From assembly GCA_030426665.1 (NCBI GenBank), contig JAUHYD010000021.1:1-64000 (forward strand): 64,000 nucleotides of DNA, given 5' to 3'. The translations under genes were made by a program, and so were the position numbers. Positions 54,871 through 64,000 of the stretch are shown here, piece after piece (position 1 is the stretch's first letter; each line of letters opens with the position of its first letter). This DNA comes from Bacteroidia bacterium. GTDB lineage: Bacteria > Bacteroidota > Bacteroidia > Chitinophagales > Chitinophagaceae. The notes beneath the pieces were generated by a model that was not told the DNA's origin, did no database searches, and worked only from the letters and a program-made list of their open reading frames with translations.

Positions 54871-57800
54871 TTACACAGCAATTACCGAAGACACATAATA
54901 CATTTTCATCACTCCCTTACCCTTAGCTTCAACCTCTCCCCTATACTCACAAGTGAATTTATGCTTCACCAGGTCATAAGTTGTCTGGCTGATGTTTATT
55001 TTTCCCGCCTCACTATTCTGCTCCATGCGGGCAGCCGTGTTTACGGTATCGCCCCATATATCGTAGGCAAACTTTTTTACACCCACTATACCAGCTACCA
55101 CGCTACCGCTGTGGATACCAATACGAACATGGAATGTTCTTTCCATCCCCATTTTCGCCAGTCTGTTATCCATAAAGGCAATTATTTCCTTTGCAGCATT
55201 TACAATATTCTCGGCATGTTCAGGGTCAGCTGTGGGCAGGCCAGCCACCGCCAAATAGGCATCGCCGATGGTTTTTATCTTTTCTATGTTGTACTTCTCT
55301 GCTATCTCGTCAAAAGCCTTGAAGCAGGTATGCAACTCATCTATCAGGTTTTGCGGACTCATACTCTCTCCTGCCTTTGTAAAGTCGACAAAATCGGTAA
55401 ATAACACCGTTACATTATCGTAGTGCCTGGCAGTGGTAGTTCCTTTTTGTTTTAGCTCTTCCGCGACTTCTTCCGGCAAAATATTCAATAGCAACTCATC
55501 GCTACGTTGCTTTTCCTTTATTAGTTCCTTCTTTTCAGCAACTACTTCCGACGTTCTTACAGCTACCGTTCGCTCCAGGGTCTCCTTCTCATTTCGCAAT
55601 GTACGCACACGCCATTTACTGAATATCCTCAACGCCAGTAAAAACACCATTCCATAGACACCATACGCCCACCACGTTCTGTACCATGGTGGCAATACAT
55701 TGAAGGAAAACGATACAGGCGCACACCAAATGCCATTAGGCCCTTGTGCTTTCACCTTGAAGGTATAGCTACCTTCAAGAATATTGCCAAAGGTGGCACT
55801 TGTTTGCTTCATTACAGGGCTCCATTCGTTATCATAGCCCTCCAGCATGTATTGGTAGTTTACCGTATTCGGTTTACTGACCTCTATAGCGTTAAAGTCT
55901 ATCGTGACGCGGTTATATTTAAATGGCAAGGTCAAATGTTCCGGGATAGGGTAATAACTGCTTACGCCATCAAGTGATATGTCATGAAATCTACGCCTCA
56001 TGGAGTCCCGCTCCGTTTCAGTTAGTACATTGCCGGTCGTGTTTACCTCTTCTGCTACATATACCGGGGTCACATTACTGTCTACAGTAGCTCCCGGTTC
56101 TTCTTGACCCGCACTCAACAGGTCATTCCAGCATATTTGCGCCTCATTCACCTTTATACTTTTTATCACAAGGCTAGGCGTGTCCAAATTGCTACGCAAT
56201 GTCGAAGGATCGAATCTTACTAATGCAGTACGCTCGCTACCGGTCCCTGCCCAAATCCCCCCCTTACTATCTACAAACATACCGTTCTGACCAGTATTCA
56301 CATCCTTAATAGGGCAACCAGTATTAGCGTTATATATCTCAATATTGGTAAGTGTTGTAAGATCTTCTGAAGGCGTTAATAAAGAGATACCAAGGTTTGT
56401 ACCAATAGCTATCTTGCCATCAGGCATTTGTAGCACTTGTGTAACAAAGTTATCCGGCAGGCCTTCTTTCTTGCCAAAGGTCTTGAAAATGTGCCTCCAA
56501 GAGCTCGAGGGCGCAGATGAGCTGTACTTATCTTTCGGACCGATTTGAGCGCCAAGTCCTATCCGCCCTACAACCTCTTTACTAATAACGCTTACGCCTC
56601 CAATGGTACCACACCAAATGTTTCCGTTCCTGTCTTCAGTAAGGCAATAAACCTTGTTACTTGCCAGCCCATGTGCGGTAGTAAAACTTGTAATAGACTG
56701 CCCGTCATAGCAACTCACACCGCCGCCTTTTGTGGCCACCCAAATGTTCCCCTTCTTGTCTTTGATGATACTCATAACGCTGTTACTTGCCAACCCTTGT
56801 TTGGTTGTAAAGGAGGTAACAGATCGCCCATTGTAGCGACTTAATCCGCCACCATAGCCGCCGAACCATATAATTCCCGCTGTATCTACTATTATGCCTG
56901 ATATATTATTGCCCCCCAGCCCTTGTGATGTAGTAAAAGATGTAAAAGACTTACCATCAAAATGACAGGCACCTCTAGGAGTGCCTAGCCAGAGCCCCCC
57001 TGTATTATCTACAGCCGCAACCATAACGGTGTGATAGGGCAAACCTTGAGCAGAAGAAAAAGCGGTAAAGGATTTGCCATCGAAACGGCAGGCCCCACCA
57101 GACCTGGTGCCAAACCACATATTGCCCATTCTATCTTCGGCAATGCTTCTAACGCTATTGCCGGGCAAACCATGCACCGTAGAAAAGGTAGTGAACGTGC
57201 TGCCATCGTATCGGTTAACGCCACTGCTCCCTGTCCCAAACCACAGGTTGCCCATCTTATCCAGGGTTATGCATCTTATGCTATTGTCCGCCAAACCTTG
57301 TTCCTTAGAAAAAGTAGTAAAAGCTGTTGGCACCATTCTTTTGTCATCATTATTTGAGTCCGATACAGCTACCTGTTTCCTTTCATAGCGGCTCACCCCA
57401 CCCCGATAAGTGCCAAACCACAAGTTGCCTGATTTGTCTTCAACTATACTTGTAACGGTGGTATGCCCCAGCCCATCACCGGTAGAATAACCGGCAAAAG
57501 AGTGTCCGTCATATCGACTCACGCCACCGCCAGCTGTACCAAACCAAAGGTCACCTGATCTATCCTCGCATATACTCAACACCGTGTTGTGCGCTAAGCC
57601 ATCTGCTGTAGAAAAATTGGTAAAAGCTGTTGCGCCTTTCCCTTCGGTAGCTGATGGGTCATAACGACTGACGCCACCGCCATCTGTCCCGAACCAAATA
57701 TTGCCCATTCTGTCTTCACATATACTTCTCACCTGATTATTTACCAACCCATGAATAACAGAAAAAGTTGTGAAGGATTTACCGTCATACCGACTTACAC

Positions 57801-58515
57801 CATCACCATGAGTGCCAAACCATATGTTGCCGGCTTTATCTACGGCTATACATCTAATCGAATTACTTGCCAGCCCTTGTTTTGTTGAGAAAGTCGTAAA
57901 AGATCTTCCGTCGTAGCGGCTTACCCCTGCCCCGGTACCAAACCATAGATTGCCGGCTTTATCTACACACATTACCCGCACCATATTATCAACCAGCCCA
58001 TGCTCTATAGAAAAGTTAGTAAATGACCTCCCATCATATCGGCTCACGCCACCACCCGCAGTACCAAACCAGAGGTTACCTGCATTATCCATTGCCGAAC
58101 ACCTGATGGCATCCAAGGCAAGTCCATTATCTGTAGTGAAGTGGGCAAAATGAGAGACGCCACCGTCGCCCATTATAAATGTATTGCCTTGGCTGTCTTT
58201 TATGGGCTTACCCTTTCCATCCAGCAGTACGGGCAGTGAATTAGTAACTGGCGGCACGATGCTTATCTTTCGCCCACTGGCATTGGTAATGTGATAAGAA
58301 CCACCACTTTGATTGGGAACAGTAACAGATAGAGGCGTCGGTACGCTATCTAATAATGTTACTTTGGGTTGCAGACTATCGGGTAAGTCTGCCAATACTA
58401 TTACCTGAGGGGGTGCAAGGGAGTCTTGCTCGTTAGGTATGGTACTGCTATTTTGCTTTTTCCCTGTGCAGGAAAAAAGAAATAACAGAGAAAAGAAGAA
58501 GATAATATGCTTCAT
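54871..58515 (-). CDS. Class III adenylate cyclase with periplasmic two-component-propeller sensor
   Basis: 1214 residues. A lipoprotein-like signal (MKHIIFFFSLLFLFSC) leads to 12-14 propeller repeats of the form GNLWFGTxGGGVSRYDGxSFTTF (about 115-740), then a Y_Y_Y domain (KYNRVTIDFNAIEV, YQYMLEGYDNEWSP), a transmembrane helix (WAYGVYGMVFLLALRIF), a coiled coil and a class III cyclase domain (about 1020-1205). Metal aspartates D1041 and D1085, adenine-specifying K1081 and D1152, and transition-state N1159 and R1163 are all present, so ATP is the likely substrate. The output is cAMP in response to an extracytoplasmic signal. A lipobox together with a downstream membrane helix is unusual. Confidence 0.9.
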   Translation of the reverse strand: MKHIIFFFSLLFLFSCTGKKQNSSTIPNEQDSLAPPQVIVLADLPDSLQPKVTLLDSVPTPLSVTVPNQSGGSYHITNASGRKISIVPPVTNSLPVLLDGKGKPIKDSQGNTFIMGDGGVSHFAHFTTDNGLALDAIRCSAMDNAGNLWFGTAGGGVSRYDGRSFTNFSIEHGLVDNMVRVMCVDKAGNLWFGTGAGVSRYDGRSFTTFSTKQGLASNSIRCIAVDKAGNIWFGTHGDGVSRYDGKSFTTFSVIHGLVNNQVRSICEDRMGNIWFGTDGGGVSRYDPSATEGKGATAFTNFSTADGLAHNTVLSICEDRSGDLWFGTAGGGVSRYDGHSFAGYSTGDGLGHTTVTSIVEDKSGNLWFGTYRGGVSRYERKQVAVSDSNNDDKRMVPTAFTTFSKEQGLADNSIRCITLDKMGNLWFGTGSSGVNRYDGSTFTTFSTVHGLPGNSVRSIAEDRMGNMWFGTRSGGACRFDGKSFTAFSSAQGLPYHTVMVAAVDNTGGLWLGTPRGACHFDGKSFTSFTTSQGLGGNNISGIIVDTAGIIWFGGYGGGLSRYNGRSVTSFTTKQGLASNSVMSIIKDKKGNIWVATKGGGVSCYDGQSITSFTTAHGLASNKVYCLTEDRNGNIWCGTIGGVSVISKEVVGRIGLGAQIGPKDKYSSSAPSSSWRHIFKTFGKKEGLPDNFVTQVLQMPDGKIAIGTNLGISLLTPSEDLTTLTNIEIYNANTGCPIKDVNTGQNGMFVDSKGGIWAGTGSERTALVRFDPSTLRSNLDTPSLVIKSIKVNEAQICWNDLLSAGQEEPGATVDSNVTPVYVAEEVNTTGNVLTETERDSMRRRFHDISLDGVSSYYPIPEHLTLPFKYNRVTIDFNAIEVSKPNTVNYQYMLEGYDNEWSPVMKQTSATFGNILEGSYTFKVKAQGPNGIWCAPVSFSFNVLPPWYRTWWAYGVYGMVFLLALRIFSKWRVRTLRNEKETLERTVAVRTSEVVAEKKELIKEKQRSDELLLNILPEEVAEELKQKGTTTARHYDNVTVLFTDFVDFTKAGESMSPQNLIDELHTCFKAFDEIAEKYNIEKIKTIGDAYLAVAGLPTADPEHAENIVNAAKEIIAFMDNRLAKMGMERTFHVRIGIHSGSVVAGIVGVKKFAYDIWGDTVNTAARMEQNSEAGKINISQTTYDLVKHKFTCEYRGEVEAKGKGVMKMYYVSSVIAV

Positions 58516-58895
58516 ATACCCGAGATAAACATAAAAAACAGCGTTTCATATATCAAAAAGAAAAGTAGCAAATATCGCTGCTACATAAAACACCAGCAGA
58601 AAGATAATAAAACAGAAGGGAGGTAGGTAGTATTTTAGAAAATAACCCGTATTCATTCAAGTAACCAACTCAAAACGCCAATGTTCTTCAATAATACAAG
58701 AACAGAAAAGATGAAACCGCAATAAAACGCTTTTTTGGCTACTTACAAACGCTCCGAAAACACCTACCAGTAAGCGCATTTTCCACCATTTATTACTTTA
58801 CCCATAACGAACCTGCTTCAATTTGTTAGAGTTGCCTAATTATTTTTATTAGCAGTTTAAAATATTTATACTAAGTTTGTAGAAATTTACATAAA
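58516..58895. promoter_or_regulatory. Divergent promoter region with -7 box for the TonB-dependent receptor
   Basis: 380 bp, AT-rich, between the divergent cyclase and receptor genes. TAAGTTTG at 58872-58879 is an exact -7 box on the plus strand, only 16 bp before the GTG start, so the leader would be about ten bases. No other element recognised. Confidence 0.5.
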
Positions 58896-61373
58896 GTGAC
58901 AACCCTCAAATTAAATATCAGGATTATATTAACCATATTTTTGGGACTGTTCGTATCTGAACTATTAGCACAAGAGGTAACTATATCCGGAATAGTCAGG
59001 AATAGCGCGAATAAACAGCCTATTGCTTTCGCTACAGTTGGCATCAAGTCTACCCGTATAGGAACCAACACGAACGATGTTGGAAGGTTCTCTTTATCCC
59101 TCCCCAAAGACATAAATGGCGCACAACTAATTATTTCTTGCGTTGGCTATCGCTCCGACACGATTGGCATAACCAATAACAAACTAATCTACAATGTATT
59201 GCTCCGTCCGATTAATAGCGCACTGAACGAAGTAGTTGTTACCGGTGTATCCAGAGCGACGCTTGCGCGGGAGAACCCGATACCGATTATCAGTGTTTCG
59301 ACGAAAAAAATTGAGCAGGCAACAGAAAGCAATATCATAGATGTGCTTGTTAAGAACGTCCCCGGATTAAATGCAGTAAAAACCGGGCCCAACATCTCCA
59401 AACCATTTATTCGCGGACTAGGCTATAACAGAGTGCTTACATTGTACGACGGCATCAGACAAGAAGGCCAACAATGGGGAGATGAACACGGTATTGAGGT
59501 AGACCCATACAATATAGCACGGGCCGAAGTAGCCAAAGGACCTTCCAGTTTGATATACGGTTCCGACGCACTTGCGGGTGTGGTAGGATTGATACCGGCA
59601 TTTACAGACTATACCGACAGTAAGATTGTTGGCAAATTGTTTTCGGAATATCAGAGCAATAATGGCCTTATTGGCAATGGCATCCGTCTTAGTTACGGGA
59701 ACAACCATTGGAGCTATGCATTGCGTGGCTCTTATCGGATTGCAAAAAGCTACCAAAATAGTATAGATGGCAGAGTCTATAACACCGGCTTTAGGGAAAC
59801 TACTGCTTCCGGAAGTATAAAATACCGGAACAAAAAAGGCCATTCTTCGCTGAATGCAACCCTATATAATGATATACAGGGAATACCTGATGGCAGCAGA
59901 GACTCTACTACCCGAAAGTTTACTTACCAGACAATGGAGGGTAGCGATGACGACATATTTAATCGGGAAATAGTACCGGAAGACATATTAAACTCTTACC
60001 GGCAAAGCCCATTAAACCAGGACATACAGCACTATAGAATATACACCAAAAACCACTACGAGTTAGGCAAGGGCGATATTAATGCACTGGCAGCTTTCCA
60101 GCAAAACATACGAAGAGAGTACACCCACCCCACGTATCCTGAGCAAGCAGGCATGTATGTGCGATTGAACACTGTTAACTATGGGATTGACTACCATGTC
60201 CCTATCTTAAGTGAAATTGACTTTTCTACCGGACTGAACGGTATGTACCAAAACAACACCAACAAAAATGCGACAGACTTCCCGATTCCCAATTACGACT
60301 TGTTTGATGCGGGTGCCTACGGATTTGTAAAATGGAAACACGACAAATGGACAATAGGCGGAGGTATTCGCTATGACCATCGGTCGTTGAAAGGATCTGA
60401 TTTCTATACTCAAACCGACAGCACCACCGGCTTTGCGGAAGAAATAACGCAAGGAAACACTTCTGAGCACTATCTTCAATTCCCTGCATTCAGTAAAGAC
60501 TTCCATGGCGTCTCATTAAGCCTGGGAAGCACCTATGCACTTAACGACAAAGTAAGCTTAAAAGCCAATATAGCAAGAGGCTACCGAGCGCCAAGTATAC
60601 CAGAATTTTCATCTAACGGTCTTGACCCAGGGGCGCATATCATCTACCTGGGGAACCGAAACTTTGAACCGGAATTCTCTTTACAGGAAGACCTTGGAAT
60701 AGAAGTCGGCACCAACGAGTATTCTGCCTCTTTGTCCATCTTCAATAACAACATTTCGAATTACATATTTTTATCACAGCTGGTAGATGCTAACGACAAT
60801 CCAATTGTAGATGCCCAAGGCAATAAAACCTATCAATACCAACAGGCAAAAGCCCAATTGTATGGATTAGAAGCTAATTTTGTTTTGCATCCCTCTCAAT
60901 GGGAGGGTTTTGAATTTGCACACTCGTTAGCAGTAACGTATGCTTATAACCGCAGCAAGAAATTTGAAGGAGCCGGTCTCCAGGGAGAGTTCTTACCACT
61001 TGTGCCGCCGCTACACTACGTTACAAGCATGTCGCAGGAGATAAAAATGAATAGCAAAATATTTCCGGCTATCAAGGTTAATGCAGAAGCAGATTTTAAC
61101 GGAGCCCAATCGAGATACCTTGCATTGAACCATACGGAAACGTTCACTCCGGGTTATTCTCTATTCAATTTAGGTGCGGGCACTTCTATAAAGTACTCCG
61201 ACAAGCATACCCTGCAACTACAGTTTCAAATAAATAACCTATTTGATAAAGCTTATCAATCAAACCTAAACCGCCTAAAGTATTTCGAATATTACTCGGC
61301 ATCGCCAAACGGGAACCTCGGTATCTATAACATGGGTAGGAACATAAGCTTCAAAGCAATATTGTCATTTTAA
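58896..61373 (+). CDS. TonB-dependent outer-membrane receptor
   Basis: 825 residues from a GTG at 58896. Signal peptide (to LLAQ, about 26), a carboxypeptidase-regulatory-like domain (VTISGIVRNSANKQPIAFATVGI, about 28-110), the plug (KPFIRGLGYNRVLTLYDGIRQEGQQWGDEHG, ARAEVAKGPSSLIYGSDALAGVVGL) and a 22-strand barrel ending in the aromatic ISFKAILSF. It imports a ligand across the outer membrane using TonB energy. The plug sequence QQWGDEHG resembles metal or siderophore-type receptors such as ZnuD, but no SusD-like partner or substrate gene is adjacent, so the ligand is open. Confidence 0.9.
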   Translation: MTTLKLNIRIILTIFLGLFVSELLAQEVTISGIVRNSANKQPIAFATVGIKSTRIGTNTNDVGRFSLSLPKDINGAQLIISCVGYRSDTIGITNNKLIYNVLLRPINSALNEVVVTGVSRATLARENPIPIISVSTKKIEQATESNIIDVLVKNVPGLNAVKTGPNISKPFIRGLGYNRVLTLYDGIRQEGQQWGDEHGIEVDPYNIARAEVAKGPSSLIYGSDALAGVVGLIPAFTDYTDSKIVGKLFSEYQSNNGLIGNGIRLSYGNNHWSYALRGSYRIAKSYQNSIDGRVYNTGFRETTASGSIKYRNKKGHSSLNATLYNDIQGIPDGSRDSTTRKFTYQTMEGSDDDIFNREIVPEDILNSYRQSPLNQDIQHYRIYTKNHYELGKGDINALAAFQQNIRREYTHPTYPEQAGMYVRLNTVNYGIDYHVPILSEIDFSTGLNGMYQNNTNKNATDFPIPNYDLFDAGAYGFVKWKHDKWTIGGGIRYDHRSLKGSDFYTQTDSTTGFAEEITQGNTSEHYLQFPAFSKDFHGVSLSLGSTYALNDKVSLKANIARGYRAPSIPEFSSNGLDPGAHIIYLGNRNFEPEFSLQEDLGIEVGTNEYSASLSIFNNNISNYIFLSQLVDANDNPIVDAQGNKTYQYQQAKAQLYGLEANFVLHPSQWEGFEFAHSLAVTYAYNRSKKFEGAGLQGEFLPLVPPLHYVTSMSQEIKMNSKIFPAIKVNAEADFNGAQSRYLALNHTETFTPGYSLFNLGAGTSIKYSDKHTLQLQFQINNLFDKAYQSNLNRLKYFEYYSASPNGNLGIYNMGRNISFKAILSF

Positions 61374-61579
61374 TTCTATGCCATTGATCCAAGCAGTATC
61401 TATAAAAATTACGCCCATAGCCTAAATTTTCAACTCTATCCCCTGAACGTTGTCTAAAATCTCAAAACGTACTGCTTTCGATATAGCTTGGTCTGATGAC
61501 GAGAACACGAGAATAAAAACTGTACAAATTGCAGCTGAGTTGAGGAGCCTGACGCACTCACAATTTGAGCGCACAGCGG

Positions 61580-62125
61580 CTACTTCCATTTCCAATGAAG
61601 CTCTTCACGATATTCGATACCCAAACCGGCAGCAAGAGACTTTAATCGCTCAATCACTTTATCAACTTCAGCGAGTTTATTCTTGGGCAGAATAAATGAT
61701 TGGCCGCCTTTTAGTCTTAAAAAGATGTTAGTTGGAATTTCTACAATTTCCACGAGTTCCGAAGTTGAAACTTTACTTTCACTTCCACCGTCTCGTGCTA
61801 GTATCACATCGCCTTCCAGCACAACAATCGCAGGTTTATTAAACCTGTCTTTGAAGTTTTCCCTAATGAAAGACTGATAATGTTTTATGTATCGCTTACG
61901 TTCCCATAATGGATAAAGCACAAACCATAATATTGCAAGCGATAGCAACAAAACAGCCTTAACTATATTATCCTGAAAGAAAAACAAAACAGCCAATACA
62001 AAGTAAAGGGCGGAATAAACAAACCTATTAAACCGTCTTTTATTTTTTACCCGCTCAGACTTAGAGGAAATATATAATTGGTGTGCCAGGAAGTCATCTT
62101 TATCAAGTTCAAATTCTATAGTCAT
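61580..62125 (-). CDS. YcxB-like membrane protein
   Basis: 181 residues with two transmembrane segments (FVYSALYFVLAVLFFF and AVLLLSLAILWFVLY) followed by a C-terminal domain with IVVLEGDVILARDGG, VSTSELVEIVEIPTNIFLRLKGGQSFILPKN, characteristic of the YcxB family. The function of the family is unknown. It lies alone between the receptor and a small glycosyltransferase, on the minus strand. A short plus-strand frame overlapping its 3' end is not supported. Confidence 0.85.
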   Translation of the reverse strand: MTIEFELDKDDFLAHQLYISSKSERVKNKRRFNRFVYSALYFVLAVLFFFQDNIVKAVLLLSLAILWFVLYPLWERKRYIKHYQSFIRENFKDRFNKPAIVVLEGDVILARDGGSESKVSTSELVEIVEIPTNIFLRLKGGQSFILPKNKLAEVDKVIERLKSLAAGLGIEYREELHWKWK

Positions 62126-62212
62126 AATCTATTTTTGCGGTACGCAAGTAGCAAATGTTGCTAAAAGCGGTAATGTAGCACTACGATTGAACAGTATCCA
62201 AAACAAACGATA

Positions 62213-62830
62213 TCAATTATGTATTGTCAATATCTTTTCAATTTTCACCTGATGTTCTATCAAGCCTTCATCAAAACAATCCCTGACAAACTGCCCGTCG
62301 GCGGTAAAAGATTCGGGATGTCGTATCCCTATCTGCCTTGCTAAACGCGACTTGATTGCAAAGTTACCCCAATCAATGTGGTTAATTTCTGTTTTGCAAT
62401 CAAGTACATCATGTTTTAGATGATGATGAATAGAATTCCAGAAAATAAAATCGTGTCCTTGCCGGCTTAGTATTTCGTCAACCGCATTTGGCAACCAGTA
62501 ATCCTGCACCGAAGTTTGCACCACATATTCTGTGTCTACCAAGTTGTCTAAAGCATGTTGTCTGTTATAGCAACCCCAGGCACCTCTATTCTCTGAAGAT
62601 TCTTTATAAATAATTCTGGGATCATTAAAACCTCCGATAAAAGCTTTCAGAGATTGAAAATATCTATAATGGGGACTTTGAGCATCGTCTATTATCTGGC
62701 GTAACCATGGATTAGGTCCGTTGTTATAAATAATAGCCTTCCAATTTCTATTACTCTGACAAAGCATAGAGCCTATAAAAACAAAAGGATCAAACTGTTC
62801 TTCGTAAGCAGTCGCAATAAACGTAATCAT
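62213..62830 (-). CDS. GT2-like glycosyltransferase domain protein
   Basis: 205 residues. Starts MITFIATAYEEQFDPFVFIGSMLCQ, the N-terminal strand of a GT-A fold, with WKAIIYNNGPNP and KESSENRGAWGCYNRQHAL, in place of the usual GN-x-G-x-x-x-A-R-N. The usual DxD is not obvious (VDTEYVVQTSVQDYWLP at that place), and the end is shorter than in most GT2 enzymes. It may be a divergent or inactive transferase. It follows YcxB on the same strand after 87 bp. Confidence 0.75.
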   Translation of the reverse strand: MITFIATAYEEQFDPFVFIGSMLCQSNRNWKAIIYNNGPNPWLRQIIDDAQSPHYRYFQSLKAFIGGFNDPRIIYKESSENRGAWGCYNRQHALDNLVDTEYVVQTSVQDYWLPNAVDEILSRQGHDFIFWNSIHHHLKHDVLDCKTEINHIDWGNFAIKSRLARQIGIRHPESFTADGQFVRDCFDEGLIEHQVKIEKILTIHN

Positions 62831-62993
62831 TTATAAAACGTAATAGAAATAAAAAATGCAATCATAAAAGTAAATCAAACATCAGACAAACAAAAACTCA
62901 TCTATGCAAGAAACACGACAGGGTTATCCTCTTCTTAGTCCCAGACTTTTACAACTGAAGTACTTAATATAAACTACTGAACTCCAAAACCTA

Positions 62994-64000
62994 TTAGCCT
63001 TTACGAATAATGGCTAAACCTACAGGGCATTCGAGGCAGCGCTTGTCAATACAGTAATTATTGTATAGCTGCAACATCCCCTGAGATTGTGCTGCATTAG
63101 CAGGCGCCCAATCATTCGCCTTCCAGATACGCATGATGTTGTTGTTCTCGGCCGGCATAGCTTCTAAAAGCTGTAAAGCTCGCTCTTGCATGGCTGTGGT
63201 ACCGGTCTTGGCTGCATACAAAAACTGTATGGGTGCTATGGTGTTGATAATGATATTTTCTACAGATAACTTGCCCAGCACCTTTGCGCCACCCTGCTGT
63301 TCCTGTTTACTGTCAAACTTGTAATGGTCGTTCCAGTAGCTGCTAGCAGATACTTCCAGCAGGGGAGCTATCTCCTGCACAGTACTACTTTCGGCTATCT
63401 GAGAGAACAAGTGAACGGACTTATGTATGAGCGCTGCAAACTGGGCTATCCTTATGGTAGGGAAGTTTACAGGCCGCATCCGAAGAAATTTCCACAAACC
63501 GGGTTTAATTGGTTTCAGGCTATACTTCTTACGTAGATAGTCAAATTCCGTTTGCAACCGTCTGGGATACTCATCGTCAAAGTCACCCTCTAACATTCCC
63601 GCCTGCCCGAAAAACAGTGCTTCAAGCTGCTCGATATTGTCTTTGTGTCTGGTAGGAATATTAAGCGGCAACGATTGTGCCAACAAAAGAAAAGGAGTAG
63701 CATTGGTTTTGAACCCGAAGTTAGCTGCCATTCGCCAGTACAGCAGATTACGCCAGTCTTCCGCAGCATTTTCAAGCAGTATATTCCAATCTGAGAGTTT
63801 CTGCTCCCATCGCTCCGCAAGCAAACGACTCAGCCAGCTTTCCTTTGTAATATCCTTTACCCGCTGGTGCTGTCCTGCACATGGCAACGCAGCATCAGTC
63901 TTTACTAATCCCGAATAACGGGCTATAACATCGGGAGAAATACTATTTTGCAATACCAGGGTTGGCGCATTGGGGATGTCAGGTACATCATTCTCGTAAA
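62994..64000 (-). CDS. DUF2851 family protein (N-terminus outside the window)
   Basis: The frame runs to the window edge; about 335 residues are visible. The N-terminal part in view reads VPDIPNAPTLVLQNSIS, which continues the DUF2851 motif, so the TTG at 63953 is internal and not a start. Further landmarks are RLLAERWEQKLSDWNILL, WRMAANFGFKTNATPFLLLAQSLP, GDFDDEYPRRLQTEFDYLRKKY, and the cysteine-containing end NNYCIDKRCLECPVG. The full family length is about 430 residues. The function of DUF2851 is unknown; it is widespread in Bacteroidota. Confidence 0.85.
   Translation of the reverse strand, partial: YENDVPDIPNAPTLVLQNSISPDVIARYSGLVKTDAALPCAGQHQRVKDITKESWLSRLLAERWEQKLSDWNILLENAAEDWRNLLYWRMAANFGFKTNATPFLLLAQSLPLNIPTRHKDNIEQLEALFFGQAGMLEGDFDDEYPRRLQTEFDYLRKKYSLKPIKPGLWKFLRMRPVNFPTIRIAQFAALIHKSVHLFSQIAESSTVQEIAPLLEVSASSYWNDHYKFDSKQEQQGGAKVLGKLSVENIIINTIAPIQFLYAAKTGTTAMQERALQLLEAMPAENNNIMRIWKANDWAPANAAQSQGMLQLYNNYCIDKRCLECPVGLAIIRKG

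Noticed and set aside
61450-61695. 81-codon plus-strand frame
   Set aside because: Overlaps the 3' end of the well-supported YcxB-like gene and has no recognisable family.
1-64000. tRNA, rRNA, riboswitch and CRISPR
   Set aside because: Reading the intergenic stretches I found no cloverleaf, conserved rRNA or repeat-spacer pattern; a covariance-model scan would be needed to exclude small RNAs.

Overview
The window looks like a chromosomal segment of a Bacteroidota bacterium, probably close to the Chitinophagaceae (inferred from content). The evidence is: several secreted proteins ending in a type IX secretion (T9SS) sorting domain with a YPNP or FPNP-type motif, a TonB-dependent receptor with a carboxypeptidase-like N-terminal domain, LytS/LytTR systems with propeller sensors, a DUF2851 protein, and promoters with the Bacteroidota -7 box TAnnTTTG. 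I saw no rRNA, tRNA or CRISPR array.

Layout. 1-6339: a tandem array of secreted NHL-propeller genes (minus strand) separated by a 250-bp repeat. Two repeat units have lost the gene at a precise 7-bp junction, and a fourth gene survives only as its last 93 bp. 6418-7156: a transaldolase with its own promoter and terminator. 7165-7632: no convincing gene, but a 21-bp-period direct repeat and a strong UUCG hairpin. 7663-17670: a minus-strand operon of three paralogous propeller-sensor histidine kinases and a single LytTR response regulator. 17777-26966: a plus-strand glycan or exopolysaccharide cluster (bi-domain oxidoreductase, UDP-GlcNAc 2-epimerase, PAS histidine kinase, heparinase II/III-like protein, glycosyltransferase). 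27067-30469: ChaN-like protein, LptB, GH3-family protein. 30619-36138: the ImuA-ImuB-DnaE2 mutagenic repair operon behind a perfect 17-bp palindrome that overlaps its -7 box. 36147-37452: two small proteins, one of the scramblase/LURP-one family.

37453-42140 is an accessory-looking stretch: two tandem 596-bp units, each with a 376-bp element made of a GIY-YIG nuclease gene between perfect 22-bp inverted repeats; hairpin clusters; a T9SS protein; a coiled-coil lipoprotein; and an unknown protein. It lies directly downstream of an RND-type adaptor gene that has no pump next to it. 43385-48743 is core metabolism and replication: a cysteine-rich (CCG) protein, topoisomerase IV subunit B, homogentisate dioxygenase and 4-hydroxyphenylpyruvate dioxygenase (tyrosine catabolism).

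48642-54837 is again accessory. A TPR gene lies between two 97-bp direct copies of the 3' end and terminator of the 4-hydroxyphenylpyruvate dioxygenase gene, followed by a 1297-residue T9SS protein and a third copy of the terminator hairpin. 54871-58515 encodes an adenylate-cyclase-type class III cyclase with a propeller sensor like that of the kinases. 58872-61373 is a TonB-dependent receptor, and 61580-64000 holds a YcxB-like protein, a GT2-like protein and the C-terminal part of a DUF2851 gene cut by the window edge.

The strongest candidates for something undescribed are the occupied/empty NHL cassette array, the inverted-repeat-flanked GIY-YIG element, and the three-kinase/one-regulator operon with candidate LytTR sites on both sides.
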